DNA of 52,640 nt from Bacillota bacterium (GCA_030705925.1 JAUZPM010000007.1:1-52640); one strand, 5' to 3'; shown: positions 14,379 through 23,186, counted from the stretch's first letter. Made by a program: numbers and translations. Notes: generated by a model not told the origin, from the sequence alone.

Positions 14379-15953
14379 TTAAGTCCCCTGCTCGTCAATA
14401 TCATTATGGTTCTTTACGCGAAGTGGGGCATTTTTAAAGAAGATTGTGAGAACAATTCCTGCGGCAGCCGCAAACATACAAAATAAGAAAATATCATGCA
14501 TGGAATCTGAAAGTACTCTTTTCGCCTGTTCCAGTACTGTACTGAAATAGTTTGAATATTCCTCTGGGACATGCTGCATGATCTGCTTGACAGAACTTAC
14601 ATTTGTGATAATTTGAGGATTTTTAAGCGAATTCTGAATACCAACCGGAATATTCCTTAAATCCAGCTTTGAAAACCCGTCATTCATTGATGTTGTCATG
14701 ATTGTGCCATATATTGCCGAGCCAATGGTGCTGCCGATATTCCGGAAAAACTGAACCGTTGATGTGGCAGCGCCTATCTGCTGCGGAGGTACGGAATTCT
14801 GCGTATTTGTGTTGGCAATAGGCATATTGATTCCAACGCCCAGACCCAGAATGATCATATAGAGAATAACTTGGGAATACGGTGTACGAACGCTCATCGT
14901 CGAAAGCAGCCACGTTCCGATAGCCATCAGAATAAACGCGGTGAAAACAAAAGCTTTGTTCTTGCCGCTCTTTGATGTTAAAAACCCAGTTACGAAACTT
15001 GCGAATAAAAGACCAAGCATCATTGGCGCTGTGATTGTGCCAGAAGTCGTTGCGGTCGTACCAATTATTCCCTGTGCAAAATACGGAATGTACATAATGG
15101 CCGCATACATGATTCCATTTGTAAGAAATGCCACAAACAGGGTCACTGTGATACTTCTATTCATAAAAAAAGAAAGCGGAATAATGGGATTTTTTGATTT
15201 GGATTCGAAAAAAACAAAAAGAACCAACATCGCAAGTGAGAAAATAAGCATACCGAAGATCTGTACCGACAGCCAGGGGTAAACATTTCCGGCCAGGCTG
15301 AAGGCGAGTAGTATTGGAACGAGAGCCAGTATAATTGCAGATGTTCCAGAATAATCAACCGATTTTTTTTGTCCCTCTGTTTTAAAATTCGGCATTATAA
15401 AGACTATAATCGCTAAAGCAAAGATTCCAACGGGTACGTTTATGTAAAAAATCCAACGCCAGCTAAGATGATCGATGATTAATCCGCCAAGGAAAGGGCC
15501 AATTATACTCGCCAGCCCGTATATGGATGTAACAATTCCCGTATACTTTCCTCTCTTTTCAGGTGAAAACAAATCTGCTATGACTATAAATACGCTGGTG
15601 ACAATAATACCTCCGCCTATTCCCTGTATGCCACGGAAAATGATGAGCTGCATCATGCTCTGCGACATTCCACACAATGCTGACCCAATCAGGAATGTCA
15701 GAATACCGATTATGAATACCGGCTTCCGCCCGAAAGTGTCAGCAATTCCGCCCGATATTGGGGTAATAACGGTTGAACAAAGCATATAGATCGTAAACGG
15801 CCACGCATAGTATTCCATCCCTTGCAAGTCGTTTACTATTTTTTTCATTGCGGTGCCGACAATGGTTGAGTCCAAAGCTGAAAGTAGAAGGCTTGCCATT
15901 AGTCCCGCAAGAATCAGTATAATTCCAGTTTTGCTTAAACTTTTTGTTTTCAT
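14379..15953 (-). CDS. DHA2-family MFS drug exporter (14 membrane segments)
   Basis: 524 residues, ATG 15953 after AGAGGAG. Proton-driven exporter of the EmrB/QacA type in the cytoplasmic membrane. Visible motifs: LDSTIVGTAMKKI in segment 1 (motif D1), GGIADTFGRKPV between segments 2 and 3 (motif A), and GLASIIGPFLGG in segment 5 (motif C of drug:H+ antiporters). About 14 hydrophobic segments are evident, with an external loop near ~430-480. A PadR regulator is encoded just upstream on the same strand, with a TACTA-containing palindrome before each gene, so the exporter is probably induced by a PadR ligand. The substrate is not predictable. Confidence 0.92.
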   Translation of the reverse strand: MKTKSLSKTGIILILAGLMASLLLSALDSTIVGTAMKKIVNDLQGMEYYAWPFTIYMLCSTVITPISGGIADTFGRKPVFIIGILTFLIGSALCGMSQSMMQLIIFRGIQGIGGGIIVTSVFIVIADLFSPEKRGKYTGIVTSIYGLASIIGPFLGGLIIDHLSWRWIFYINVPVGIFALAIIVFIMPNFKTEGQKKSVDYSGTSAIILALVPILLAFSLAGNVYPWLSVQIFGMLIFSLAMLVLFVFFESKSKNPIIPLSFFMNRSITVTLFVAFLTNGIMYAAIMYIPYFAQGIIGTTATTSGTITAPMMLGLLFASFVTGFLTSKSGKNKAFVFTAFILMAIGTWLLSTMSVRTPYSQVILYMIILGLGVGINMPIANTNTQNSVPPQQIGAATSTVQFFRNIGSTIGSAIYGTIMTTSMNDGFSKLDLRNIPVGIQNSLKNPQIITNVSSVKQIMQHVPEEYSNYFSTVLEQAKRVLSDSMHDIFLFCMFAAAAGIVLTIFFKNAPLRVKNHNDIDEQGT

Positions 15954-15986
15954 GAAAACATCTCCTCTTAAAAGTAGTTTATATTG

Positions 15987-15996
15987 TACTAGTATA
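15987..15996 (-). promoter_or_regulatory. Promoter/operator of the MFS gene
   Basis: The palindrome TACTAGTA (15987-15994) overlaps TATACT (minus strand 15996-15991), a likely -10 ~35 bases before the ATG. The TACTA core recurs in the PadR gene operator (16635-16653). Confidence 0.45.
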
Positions 15997-16016
15997 ATTT
16001 ATACCATTTGGCTGAT

Positions 16017-16049
16017 AAAAAATCATGCTCATTTTCGAACATGATTTTT
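16017..16049 (-). terminator. Terminator of the PadR gene
   Basis: AAAAATCATG / CATGATTTTT with a 12-base loop; on the minus strand it ends in T's, 26 bases after the PadR stop. Confidence 0.65.
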
Positions 16050-16074
16050 AGAACATGATTCTTATAACATACTA

Positions 16075-16611
16075 TCAGAGGCCGCCTTTTTCAGCAAATT
16101 CCTTGTAGATTTTTTCAGAAAAGTCGAAAAACAGTGAATACATATTGTCGTAAAGCTCAATAATAGAAATTGCGCGAAAGGGGGCAAATTCTTTTTTTGC
16201 CTCAATATTGGACTGAATGCATTTTTTTTCTTCCGACAACCTGCTCTGGAGGTTTTTTATCATCACCAAACCCCTATCCGGCTCGACATTGTGCAGGTTT
16301 GCAATAAATGCTATAAAATCGATATAGACCATTCCCGGCTCTTCCGAATACTTTTCCATCAAATGCATGAAATAGCTCTGGCCTTTTTCATTGATCGAAT
16401 AGATCGTCTTCTCCGGCATTTCCCCTTCCTTTACAATTTCGCCGTCAAGATACCCTTTTTTATTCAGTGCAATGAGATTTTTATAAATCGAAGGGGAACT
16501 GATTTTCACCCACGACTTTATGTTGCGACTCTCCATATTCTTTTTCATTTCATATGCATTCATCGGTTTTGCCATTAAAGCCCCAAGTAACATCAAATCG
16601 ACAGTTGACAT
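16075..16611 (-). CDS. PadR-family transcriptional regulator
   Basis: 178 residues from ATG 16611; an in-frame TTG at 16623 overlaps the ribosome site TTGGAGG and is rejected. The N-terminal winged helix covers ~1-80 (STVDLMLLGALMAKPMNAYE, the recognition region SPSIYKNLIALNKKGYL, and the wing KTIYSINEKGQSYF), followed by a long C-terminal helical dimerisation region (subfamily-2 type). A TATACTA/TAGTATA palindrome lies directly upstream, so autorepression is likely. The next gene downstream is a drug exporter, the usual PadR target. Confidence 0.88.
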   Translation of the reverse strand: MSTVDLMLLGALMAKPMNAYEMKKNMESRNIKSWVKISSPSIYKNLIALNKKGYLDGEIVKEGEMPEKTIYSINEKGQSYFMHLMEKYSEEPGMVYIDFIAFIANLHNVEPDRGLVMIKNLQSRLSEEKKCIQSNIEAKKEFAPFRAISIIELYDNMYSLFFDFSEKIYKEFAEKGGL

Positions 16612-16634
16612 GTACGCCTCCAAGTGGTATATAT

Positions 16635-16653
16635 TATACTACTTTATAGTATA
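16635..16653 (-). promoter_or_regulatory. PadR-gene operator palindrome
   Basis: TATACTA-CTTTA-TAGTATA, 7-bp perfect arms, 24 bases upstream of the PadR ATG. It shares its TACTA core with the MFS operator. Confidence 0.55.
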
Positions 16654-16826
16654 TTTATTTTTTGAATTTGTCAATAGTTTTTGTTACAGGAAATCAACAC
16701 TTTGAAAAAATCAAAATTGAGACACCCGTTTTACGGGAGGAAAATCGAGCCCGTTACTTTTGTAGGGAGCCGTTTTGTTTTGTACCCGCTGTTTTATTCT
16801 GCATCTAAATTGTACTAATGAGACAC

Positions 16827-16864
16827 AAATCGGGTAGTCAAATCTGACTACCCGATTTTTTTAT
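16827..16864. terminator. Hairpin terminator
   Basis: AAATCGGGTAGTCA / TGACTACCCGATTT with loop AATC and a T-run, a perfect 14-bp stem. No gene on the plus strand directly precedes it; 16654-16826 holds only a GC-rich spacer with no recognisable gene, possibly the tail of a lost gene. Confidence 0.7.
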
Positions 16865-16932
16865 ATACCTTGACATCCGATTTCTAATATGACAAAATAT
16901 TCATAAATAACATTGATTTGAGGGCTAAAACA

Positions 16933-17798
16933 GTGGAGAAATATGACGGACCAGCGTATAACGAAATGATGCCTCAACTTTTTCAAGCTATAAAGGAATT
17001 GGGCGGTTCTGGAACCGTCGATGAAATAGACCAAAAAACGATTAAATTACTTAATCTTCCTGAAGAAACGGCAAGTTTTCCACATAATGATAGTAATAAA
17101 ACTGAAGTGGAATATCGTTTAGCTTGGACACGTACATATATGAAAAAAGTTGGGATATTAGAAAACTCATCCCGTGGAGTATGGGCGCTTACAACTAAAG
17201 GTCGTGAATTACAGACTATTAATCCTAATGAAATTGTCTTACAGGTTCGTACAATGTCATTTCTTAAGTTAAATAAAACCGAAATGATAAAAGCTAATGA
17301 TGACAGTCCTGAAAATGATGGTGTAGATACGCCTGATGAAATACAAAGTTGGAGAGATAAACTCAGAAATGTACTTCAAAACTATCTCCTGATGCTTTTG
17401 AACGTTTAACTCAGCGCATGTTGCGTGAATCAGGATTTGTTCAGGTTCAAGTAACCGGTAGAACTGGTGACGGTGGAATCGATGGAACCGGCATAATAAA
17501 ATTAAACGGTATTATTAGCTTTCATATGCTCTTTCAGTGCAAACGATATCAGGGATCTGTTTCCGCAGGTGAAATGCGGGATTTTAGAGGAGCTATGCAA
17601 GGTAGAGCTGATAAGGGTCTTTTTATTACTACAGGGAAATTTACTTCCGCTTCAATACAAGAAGCTAATAGAGCTGGAACTGCCCCTATTGACTTAATTG
17701 ATGGTGATGAATTAATTGACAAATTAAGAGAACTTCAATTAGGTGTAATGCCTGTTACAGATTATTCGATAGATGAGACTTGGTTTTCATCGCTATAA
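16933..17798 (+). pseudogene. Mrr-type restriction endonuclease with a frameshift
   Basis: Two adjacent frames together make one Mrr protein. The first (GTG 16933, GAGGG upstream) encodes the Mrr N-terminal winged helix: YNEMMPQLFQAIKELGG, YRLAWTRTYMKKVGIL, RGVWALTTKGRELQ. The second encodes the catalytic Mrr_cat domain of the PD-(D/E)XK type: LSPDAFERLTQRML, GDGGIDGTG with the catalytic Asp, and FQCKRYQG with the Gln-x-Lys pair, ending VMPVTDYSIDETWF. The frame must change by one base at about 17380-17383 (CAAAACTATC), consistent with loss of a single base. The intact enzyme would cut modified foreign DNA (type IV restriction). It is inactive unless frameshifting occurs or the base is a sequencing error. 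Confidence 0.85.
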
Positions 17799-17892
17799 TT
17801 AGGAGTAACAATAAAATACTGCTTTTCAACTGCCTGCAAATCAATTGGTATCACTGGATTTCTCCAAGTTTTTAAACTTCACTCCGACAATA

Positions 17893-17933
17893 AAGCTCCA
17901 TGCGTCGAAATGAATCGGCACATGGATTTTTTA
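17893..17933 (+). terminator. Hairpin terminator after the Mrr gene
   Basis: CCATG (17898) pairs with CATGG (17921) with a partly paired interior and six T's. The right arm GCACATGGA plus T's matches repeat D and the 9488 hairpin. Confidence 0.5.
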
Positions 17934-17952
17934 TGTCGCCTAATAATTTTTA

Positions 17953-17979
17953 TGCTATACTTGATTTTGACAATATAAT
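17953..17979 (+). promoter_or_regulatory. Promoter of the VOC gene
   Basis: TG-C-TATACT (17953-17961) is an extended -10; a second TATAAT occurs at 17974-17979. Either would give a 20-40 base leader to ATG 18001 (ribosome site AGAAGGA). Confidence 0.4.
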
Positions 17980-18000
17980 GACGAATAGAAGGAATAAAAA

Positions 18001-18354
18001 ATGATAATTAAACAGGTATTAACCAGAATTTATGTTCATGATATAAACCGCGCAATAGAATTCTATGAAGGGCTTTTTCATAAAAAGTGCAATTCGAGGT
18101 TTAACTATCAAGAAGTAAATCTGGAATTAGCCCAAGTCGAAAATATCTTAATTTTATGTGGTTGCGAAAAATCCTTAGAGCCTTTTCGTAATACTAAGGC
18201 AACATTCTTAGTTGATTCAGTTGCCGAGTTCAGAGATTATTTATTAAAGCATGACGCTATTATAATAAGGGATTTAAAAAGGGTGCCTACCGGAGCCAAT
18301 ATGACAGTGAAACACGCAGATGGAACGATTGTTGAGTATGTTGAACATGATTGA
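18001..18354 (+). CDS. VOC-superfamily protein (glyoxalase/bleomycin-resistance fold)
   Basis: 117 residues. The vicinal-oxygen-chelate fold is seen from RIYVHDINRAIEFYEGLF at the start, the central strand ILILCG, and the C-terminal MTVKHADGTIVEYVEHD with the family's Glu near the end. A single-domain protein of this size normally dimerises. Members range from glyoxalase and dioxygenases to antibiotic-binding proteins; no metal-ligand set is complete enough to choose. Its own promoter precedes it, and the GNAT gene follows 67 bases later with a promoter of its own. Confidence 0.8.
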   Translation: MIIKQVLTRIYVHDINRAIEFYEGLFHKKCNSRFNYQEVNLELAQVENILILCGCEKSLEPFRNTKATFLVDSVAEFRDYLLKHDAIIIRDLKRVPTGANMTVKHADGTIVEYVEHD

Positions 18355-18376
18355 ATTATAAGTTTTAGATAATTTA

Positions 18377-18385
18377 TGATATACT
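18377..18385 (+). promoter_or_regulatory. Extended -10 promoter of the GNAT gene
   Basis: TG-A-TATACT, 37 bases before ATG 18422; AAAAGGA is the ribosome site. It matches the type seen at 17953 and 32724. Confidence 0.4.
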
Positions 18386-18421
18386 TAATTTTAAATAAGA
18401 TTTTGAAAAGGATCATCGTGA

Positions 18422-19153
18422 ATGGCAGATCTTCTTAAGATAGCTCCCCTATTCTCGGGATGGGAAGAAACAATGATATGGTCTTGTTTACAGGGCTGCA
18501 TGGGGTATGCGACTGCGGACGATGAAGAAAATCCATCTGCGGCTTTGATTACGGTGGGCGATTTTTGCTTTTTGGCGGGTGCGCCAAATTTTGCGCTTGT
18601 GGCGGGGACAACAGCGCCCATAATTGTTCCTCAAAATGACCAATGGGGCAACGTTATTGAATGTGTTTGGGGAAATCGAGTCGAAAAAGCAATGCGCTAT
18701 GCTATAAAAAAAGAACCTGATATTTTCGATGTTAACAAACTCACTGAATATTCAAACTACTTGCCAAAGACATGCGCACTTAAACTGTTTGATAGAGAAA
18801 TTTATGAATATTCGCTTACAGAACAATGGTCAAAAGATTTTTGCTCACAATTTTTAAATTATGACGATTTTAGCAGAAGAGGTCTGGGCGTCGCCGTAAT
18901 CTACGGGGGCAAACCAGTTTCAGGCGCCTCTTCTTATACCGTATATAACGGTGGAATAGAGATCGAAGTGGATACTTCCCCCGAATTTCGGCAAAAGGGG
19001 TTTGCTTCCGCCTGCTGCGCGGGGTTGATTTTAGAATGTTTAAAGCGTGGACTATATCCAAGCTGGGATGCACATGATTTGCGTTCTGCCTCGTTGGCGC
19101 AAAAACTGGGGTATCACTTGGATCATCCATATACAGTTTACATTCAAAAGTAG
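18422..19153 (+). CDS. GNAT-family acetyltransferase (ZmaR-like, two-part)
   Basis: 243 residues. The N-terminal half (to ~130) contains AALITVGDFCFLAGAPNF, found in the GNAT_acetyltran family that includes the zwittermicin A resistance protein. The C-terminal half is the GNAT catalytic core: SGASSYTVYNGGIEIEVDT (beta 4), then EFRQKGFASACCAGLI (acetyl-CoA pyrophosphate loop R/Q-x-x-G-x-A), then WDAHDLRSASLAQKLGY. It transfers an acetyl group from acetyl-CoA to an unknown small amine. Predicted cytoplasmic. It lies in a run of single detoxification-like genes. Confidence 0.82.
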   Translation: MADLLKIAPLFSGWEETMIWSCLQGCMGYATADDEENPSAALITVGDFCFLAGAPNFALVAGTTAPIIVPQNDQWGNVIECVWGNRVEKAMRYAIKKEPDIFDVNKLTEYSNYLPKTCALKLFDREIYEYSLTEQWSKDFCSQFLNYDDFSRRGLGVAVIYGGKPVSGASSYTVYNGGIEIEVDTSPEFRQKGFASACCAGLILECLKRGLYPSWDAHDLRSASLAQKLGYHLDHPYTVYIQK

Positions 19154-19253
19154 TTATTTTGTTTTTGTTTTGTCGAGTATGGAAATATTCGGTCGTTTTG
19201 TACTATAATATCCTTTACAAAAAATAAGGTAATCAAAAAAGGAACTTTAGATT

Positions 19254-20060
19254 ATGATTATTGACATTCACGCCCATGCCGCTGGCAACTACGGTTCAGC
19301 TGAATCCATAAAAAATACGGCTGCAAATTATAATTTGGAGAAAGTCGTATTATGTACAAGTCCCAAAAACATTCATGATCTGCCGAAGCCGCCGAGTCTT
19401 CCTATTAAACAGACGCCCGACAGCATCTATATTATGAACCGCATGAACCGGATGGCTTACAACCATTTTTTCAAAGATAACGGCGACGGGAATAAATTTG
19501 TCTATGAATTAAAAAATCAGCTTCCCGAACTTATCACCCAGTTTCTATGGGTAAACCCGCTTGACGTCGGGCATATCAATAACCTGGAAAATAATATTCG
19601 TGCATATCAGCCGAAGGGCATCAAACTTCAACAATCATGGAATAAATTTAAAATCGACGGCGTTGAATTTAAAAAACTTGTCGATATTGCGTCGTCGCAC
19701 AAACTGCCTGTCTTTATTCATATTTATTCAAAAAAGGAAGTTCTGAAGCTGACGAGATTTATCAAGGAAAACCCGGATGCAACATTCATAATAGGTCATT
19801 TGATCGGAACCAATCTTTTTAAAGAAAGCCGCGTAAATTTAAAAAACGTCTACTTTGATACTTCAAGCTCAGATAGGATTCAGGGCAGTGACATTATGCA
19901 GGCGATCGACGATTTCGGCTATGACCATATAGTTTTCGGCACAGACACCCCCTATGCAAGCATTGACGACCAGATTGAAAAAATAGTGCGTCTGAATCTA
20001 TCGGACAACATTAAGGAGCATATTTTCAGCCTGAACGCGAAAAAAATCCTATCTATATGA
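19254..20060 (+). CDS. Amidohydrolase-2-family metal-dependent hydrolase
   Basis: 268 residues. A TIM-barrel amidohydrolase: the first metal motif DIHAHAAG (H6, H8), the conserved KGIKLQ strand, HIYS (His on strand 5), FIIGHLIG (His on strand 6), and FGTDTPY with the catalytic Asp on strand 8. This is the pattern of the PF04909 family (decarboxylases and hydrolases of small ring compounds). A TATAAT at 19204-19209 and AAGGAAC precede the ATG. The Nudix gene follows after 22 bases on the same strand, so the two are probably co-transcribed; no clear common pathway. Confidence 0.82.
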   Translation: MIIDIHAHAAGNYGSAESIKNTAANYNLEKVVLCTSPKNIHDLPKPPSLPIKQTPDSIYIMNRMNRMAYNHFFKDNGDGNKFVYELKNQLPELITQFLWVNPLDVGHINNLENNIRAYQPKGIKLQQSWNKFKIDGVEFKKLVDIASSHKLPVFIHIYSKKEVLKLTRFIKENPDATFIIGHLIGTNLFKESRVNLKNVYFDTSSSDRIQGSDIMQAIDDFGYDHIVFGTDTPYASIDDQIEKIVRLNLSDNIKEHIFSLNAKKILSI

Positions 20061-20082
20061 TTTACCTGCAAGGGAGAATTTA

Positions 20083-20535
20083 ATGGACAGATATATACCT
20101 GCGACTTTTACGAACATGTGCATGATATATGACGAAGGAAAGATTTTAGTGCAGGACAGAGTTGACGAAAAGTGGCCTGGGATCACATTCCCCGGCGGTC
20201 ATGTGGAAAATGGCGAGTCATTCACTGAATCGGTTATTCGTGAAGTATGCGAAGAAACGGGATTAACTATTGAAAACCCCGTTTTATGCGGCATAAAGGA
20301 ATGGCAAAACGAAAATTTGAGCAGATATGTGGTTTTGCTTTATAAAGCTAATAAATTTTCCGGAAAACTGACTTCTTCAGACGAAGGAAAGGTTTTCTGG
20401 GTTGACAGAGCTGATTTAAAGAATTATAGACTTGCTAAAGATTTTGAAGATATGCTTAAAGTTTTCGAAGAAGATAATTTAAGTGAATTCTATTACTGTA
20501 AAAAACAAAGCGGATGGGGAAAAAGGATATACTGA
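20083..20535 (+). CDS. Nudix hydrolase
   Basis: 150 residues. The full Nudix box GHVENGESFTESVIREVCEE-TGL (residues ~43-66) gives the Mg2+-binding Glu residues. N-terminal strands FTNMCMIYDEGKILVQDRV and the WPGITFPGG lead-in resemble 8-oxo-dGTP/nucleotide-pyrophosphatase MutT-type proteins. It hydrolyses a nucleoside-diphosphate-linked compound; the exact substrate cannot be read. Ribosome site AAGGGAG. It is 22 bases after the amidohydrolase gene. A second Nudix protein is at 34840. Confidence 0.88.
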   Translation: MDRYIPATFTNMCMIYDEGKILVQDRVDEKWPGITFPGGHVENGESFTESVIREVCEETGLTIENPVLCGIKEWQNENLSRYVVLLYKANKFSGKLTSSDEGKVFWVDRADLKNYRLAKDFEDMLKVFEEDNLSEFYYCKKQSGWGKRIY

Positions 20536-20732
20536 GATAAAGCTAGTGGGCGAATTTACAAGATATTTTAAGAATTATTATGATTTTCCGCTTTACAACA
20601 CGATTTATTTCCAAAATCGATATTTGTTTTAAAAAAAGTCTTGCAAAAAATTTTATATCATAATATGCTCTTCTCAGACATCGATGTACTAAGAATTATA
20701 AGGAGAAAAACCTGCGCAGAAAATGCAAAATT

Positions 20733-21734
20733 ATGATATTTGGCGAAAAGAGTCATAGCATGTTTGAAATCAGTGATTCAGACAAATCAAAACTTTACGA
20801 TGTTATTGTTAAGGAATACGATAATATATGCGGGATTGTAATCGTGAAGGATGGAAACGTTGTATATCGTCAATCCTTTAACGGTTATGATATGTGCACT
20901 CCCATCCATGTGGCGTCTCTCACCAAAAGCATCCTGTCGGCACTGACCGGGATAGCTGTTGAGCAGGGATATATGAAGTCAGTAAATCAAAAAGTAATTT
21001 CATTTTTCCCCGATTATAAGTTCAAAGATCAATGCGATAATCGTGACTCGGCAACTATTGAAAACCTTTTGAATATGACCGTCCCCTATTCCTTTGCGGA
21101 TTTTGAAGAGCCACTCGAGGCTTTTTCAATGTCACAAGACTGGGTTCGATTTGCTTTAGAAATGATTGATAAAAACGGAACGATCGGCAATTTCAAATAT
21201 TCTACAGAGGGCGCTCATTTACTGTCAGCCATTCTTACACGTGCAACCGGAAAAAGCACACGTGAATTTGCAAATGAAGTCCTGTTCAAGCCGGTTGGAA
21301 TGGCAGAAATAGAACTGCACCTGCTGACTGCCGCTGATATGAGTTTTGACACACTTTTCGGAAAGGATCTGAAAGGATGGGCAAATGACCCACAGGGAAT
21401 TACAACAGGCGGCTGGGGAATTACACTGACGCCGGACGATATGGCACGGTTCGGCTCGCTTTATCTTAATCATGGTTTCTGGAACGGGAAGCAAGTTATT
21501 CCTAAAGCATGGGTGTCCGCATGCAGCACCGCAAACCAAAATCACTATGCCTACATGTGGTGGCAGCTTGCTTTCGGAAACCTCCCTGCCTTCGCCGCGA
21601 TGGGTGACGGCGGCAATATCATCTGCTGCATTCCTGAAAAACAACTGGTGATTGCAGTTGCATCTGCATTTATGATGAATCCTAAGGACAGATGTATCCT
21701 AATAGGCGAGCATATTCTTCCGCTTCTTGATTAG
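20733..21734 (+). CDS. Serine hydrolase of the class C beta-lactamase/PBP4* family
   Basis: 333 residues. The S-x-x-K nucleophile motif is in HVASLTKSIL, the Y-S-T motif (Tyr-x-Asn position) in FKYSTEGAHLLS, and the third motif is replaced by GDGGN near the C-terminus. There is no signal peptide, so it is unlikely to be a secreted lactamase; such cytoplasmic members are esterases or D-amino-acid peptidases of unknown substrate. The ribosome site AAGGAGA is 27 bases before ATG 20733; an in-frame CTG at 20712 with better spacing is an alternative start. A second, shorter paralogous type is at 36031. Confidence 0.82.
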   Translation: MIFGEKSHSMFEISDSDKSKLYDVIVKEYDNICGIVIVKDGNVVYRQSFNGYDMCTPIHVASLTKSILSALTGIAVEQGYMKSVNQKVISFFPDYKFKDQCDNRDSATIENLLNMTVPYSFADFEEPLEAFSMSQDWVRFALEMIDKNGTIGNFKYSTEGAHLLSAILTRATGKSTREFANEVLFKPVGMAEIELHLLTAADMSFDTLFGKDLKGWANDPQGITTGGWGITLTPDDMARFGSLYLNHGFWNGKQVIPKAWVSACSTANQNHYAYMWWQLAFGNLPAFAAMGDGGNIICCIPEKQLVIAVASAFMMNPKDRCILIGEHILPLLD

Positions 21735-21773
21735 CTATTTTCAAGCAGCAGTAATCAGAATCGAGGTAAAGCT

Positions 21774-22151
21774 ATGGGCGAATATACAAGAGAAGAATTA
21801 GAAGAAGCTCTGAAAATTGTTTCTTCAACCATCAGCAACTGTGAAAAAGCACAGCCAAAATTTGCGGAAGGCACCTCGCAGTATACACTCCTTAAAAACA
21901 GGATAAAGGCACTGTATATTTCAAAATCATTATTAACAGATGAAAATGCGGACAAATATACGAATGAAGAATTGACAGATGCCCTGCGCCCCGTGTCTTC
22001 TATTATTAGTAAATGCGAAAAAGCGCAGCTGAAATTTGCGAAAGGCACCTCTTTTCACACCCGCTTTGGGAACATGATAATGGCAATGCATACTGCAAAA
22101 TCTCTGATAACAGATGAAATCAGTAATCGAAATAATTTACACCATGAGTAA
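21774..22151 (+). CDS. Uncharacterised protein made of two tandem ~54-residue repeats
   Basis: 125 residues. Residues 4-57 and 61-114 are clear duplicates: Y-T-x-E-E-L-x-x-A-L near each start, then V-S-S-x-I-S-x-C-E-K-A-Q, K-F-A-x-G-T-S, and a helix ending K-S-L-x-T-D-E. Each unit looks like a helical hairpin. There is no signal or membrane segment; charged Glu/Lys surface. The single Cys in each repeat (CEKAQ) is conserved. ATG at 21774 follows GAGGTAAAGCT, so the ribosome site is fair. I do not recognise a named family. Confidence 0.65.
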   Translation: MGEYTREELEEALKIVSSTISNCEKAQPKFAEGTSQYTLLKNRIKALYISKSLLTDENADKYTNEELTDALRPVSSIISKCEKAQLKFAKGTSFHTRFGNMIMAMHTAKSLITDEISNRNNLHHE

Positions 22152-22263
22152 ACAGCATGTGAATCTTTTTTACAGTTTATTATTATTTCACAATTCTTGT
22201 TTTGGACATCTAGCTTTTACTTCAATCCGAACAAAATATGAATTGCAAAATTTGTCATTAAAT

Positions 22264-22308
22264 AAGCTATGTACAGGAGTTTGACCTGCACATAGCTTTT
22301 GATTTTTT
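22264..22308. terminator. Hairpin terminator
   Basis: AAGCTATGTACAGG / CCTGCACATAGCTT with loop AGTTTGA and T's. It sits between the repeat-protein gene and the convergent membrane-protein operon and is of the same style as 6289 and 9488. Confidence 0.7.
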
Positions 22309-22358
22309 ATCCGGAAACAGCCTCTCTCGTAAATGGTTATTCATAAAGTTTAGAGGCT

Positions 22359-22568
22359 TTAATTATGTTTTTTGATTTTCAATCTGATTAAATCAAAAAT
22401 CAATCCGGTAATAGCACACAGTAAAAGACCTGCAATACTAATTCTAAAGGAAGACTCAGTAAATGTCATAATCTTTAGAATATCAATATTAAATATTAAC
22501 CCTATGCCCTCATATATTGCAACTATTATCAACGCAATTATGCCATTAACGAGTATTCTTTTTTTCAA
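22359..22568 (-). CDS. Small membrane protein (two segments)
   Basis: 69 residues from a TTG at 22568 (AGGA 8 bases upstream). Two hydrophobic helices, ILVNGIIALIIVAIYEGIGL and ISIAGLLLCAITGLIFDLI, with a basic C-terminal tail RLKIKKHN. It is the last gene of the XRE/membrane-protein operon, 57 bases after the preceding stop. No family recognised; probably cytoplasmic membrane. Confidence 0.6.
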   Translation of the reverse strand: MKKRILVNGIIALIIVAIYEGIGLIFNIDILKIMTFTESSFRISIAGLLLCAITGLIFDLIRLKIKKHN

Positions 22569-22625
22569 GCTTAATTCCTGCTTTCCCTATTCGATTATTC
22601 TTGCCTTAGATAGTGCCGCTTTTGC

Positions 22626-23186
22626 TTAATCATCACTTTCTTTTTCGGATTCTTCCTCAAGTTTGCTGCAAATTTTATTATATCGTTTAACGAAGTGTTC
22701 ACCCAATAAAAAGTTTCCTGTCATAATAATTACAAAAAAGAAAATGCAATTCACAATGATTCCAAGCGAATGATTTATATAGTAATCGAATTTTAATCCA
22801 TAATTAAGAGATGCTTCGAGCAGCGAAAAAAGCGCCGCCCAAACGCCGGATTTAATTGCATACTGTTTGTATCTTACATGCTTTTCTTTTGCAGATGTTC
22901 CCGTCGGAAGGCGCTTGTGGGTTATTGTCCAGGGCAGCATAGCCTCCGCTCTGTCCTTTCTCGCAAATATCAACACGGCAGTGATAAGCATTATCAGTCC
23001 AAAATCCCACCCCATGTTTTGAAGTTTTCCTATACTAGCCTTGACAATTATCTCAATCAAAATGTATGCATACGTCGCCAACACGGCCCATGCGCATGCC
23101 ATGCGGGCGTTATTGGCCGAGCGCTCGTCTTGTTTTAATTGATTTACTGAATGTTGCTTTAATAAACTATTATCGATTTTTTTCAT
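22626..23186 (-). CDS. Four-segment membrane protein of an XRE operon
   Basis: 186 residues from ATG 23186, chosen because GGGAGG precedes it and because ATG overlaps the upstream stop as ATGA; a longer TTG start at 23201 contains the ribosome site. A soluble N-terminus (KKIDNSLLKQHSVNQL) is followed by four hydrophobic segments (ACAWAVLATYAYILIEII, FGLIMLITAVLIFA, WAALFSLLEASLNYGL, IIVNCIFFFVIIMTGNFLLG) and an acidic tail. It resembles the poorly characterised membrane proteins often found beside small XRE regulators in Clostridia. Function unknown. Confidence 0.75.
   Translation of the reverse strand: MKKIDNSLLKQHSVNQLKQDERSANNARMACAWAVLATYAYILIEIIVKASIGKLQNMGWDFGLIMLITAVLIFARKDRAEAMLPWTITHKRLPTGTSAKEKHVRYKQYAIKSGVWAALFSLLEASLNYGLKFDYYINHSLGIIVNCIFFFVIIMTGNFLLGEHFVKRYNKICSKLEEESEKESDD

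Noticed and set aside
16918-17798. Two separate genes for the Mrr N- and C-terminal parts
   Set aside because: The second part lacks its own start signal, and the two frames join seamlessly into one Mrr protein with a one-base shift.
6289-22308. Integron attC sites
   Set aside because: The hairpins lack the attC core site and extrahelical-base pattern, and no integron integrase is present; they behave as terminators.
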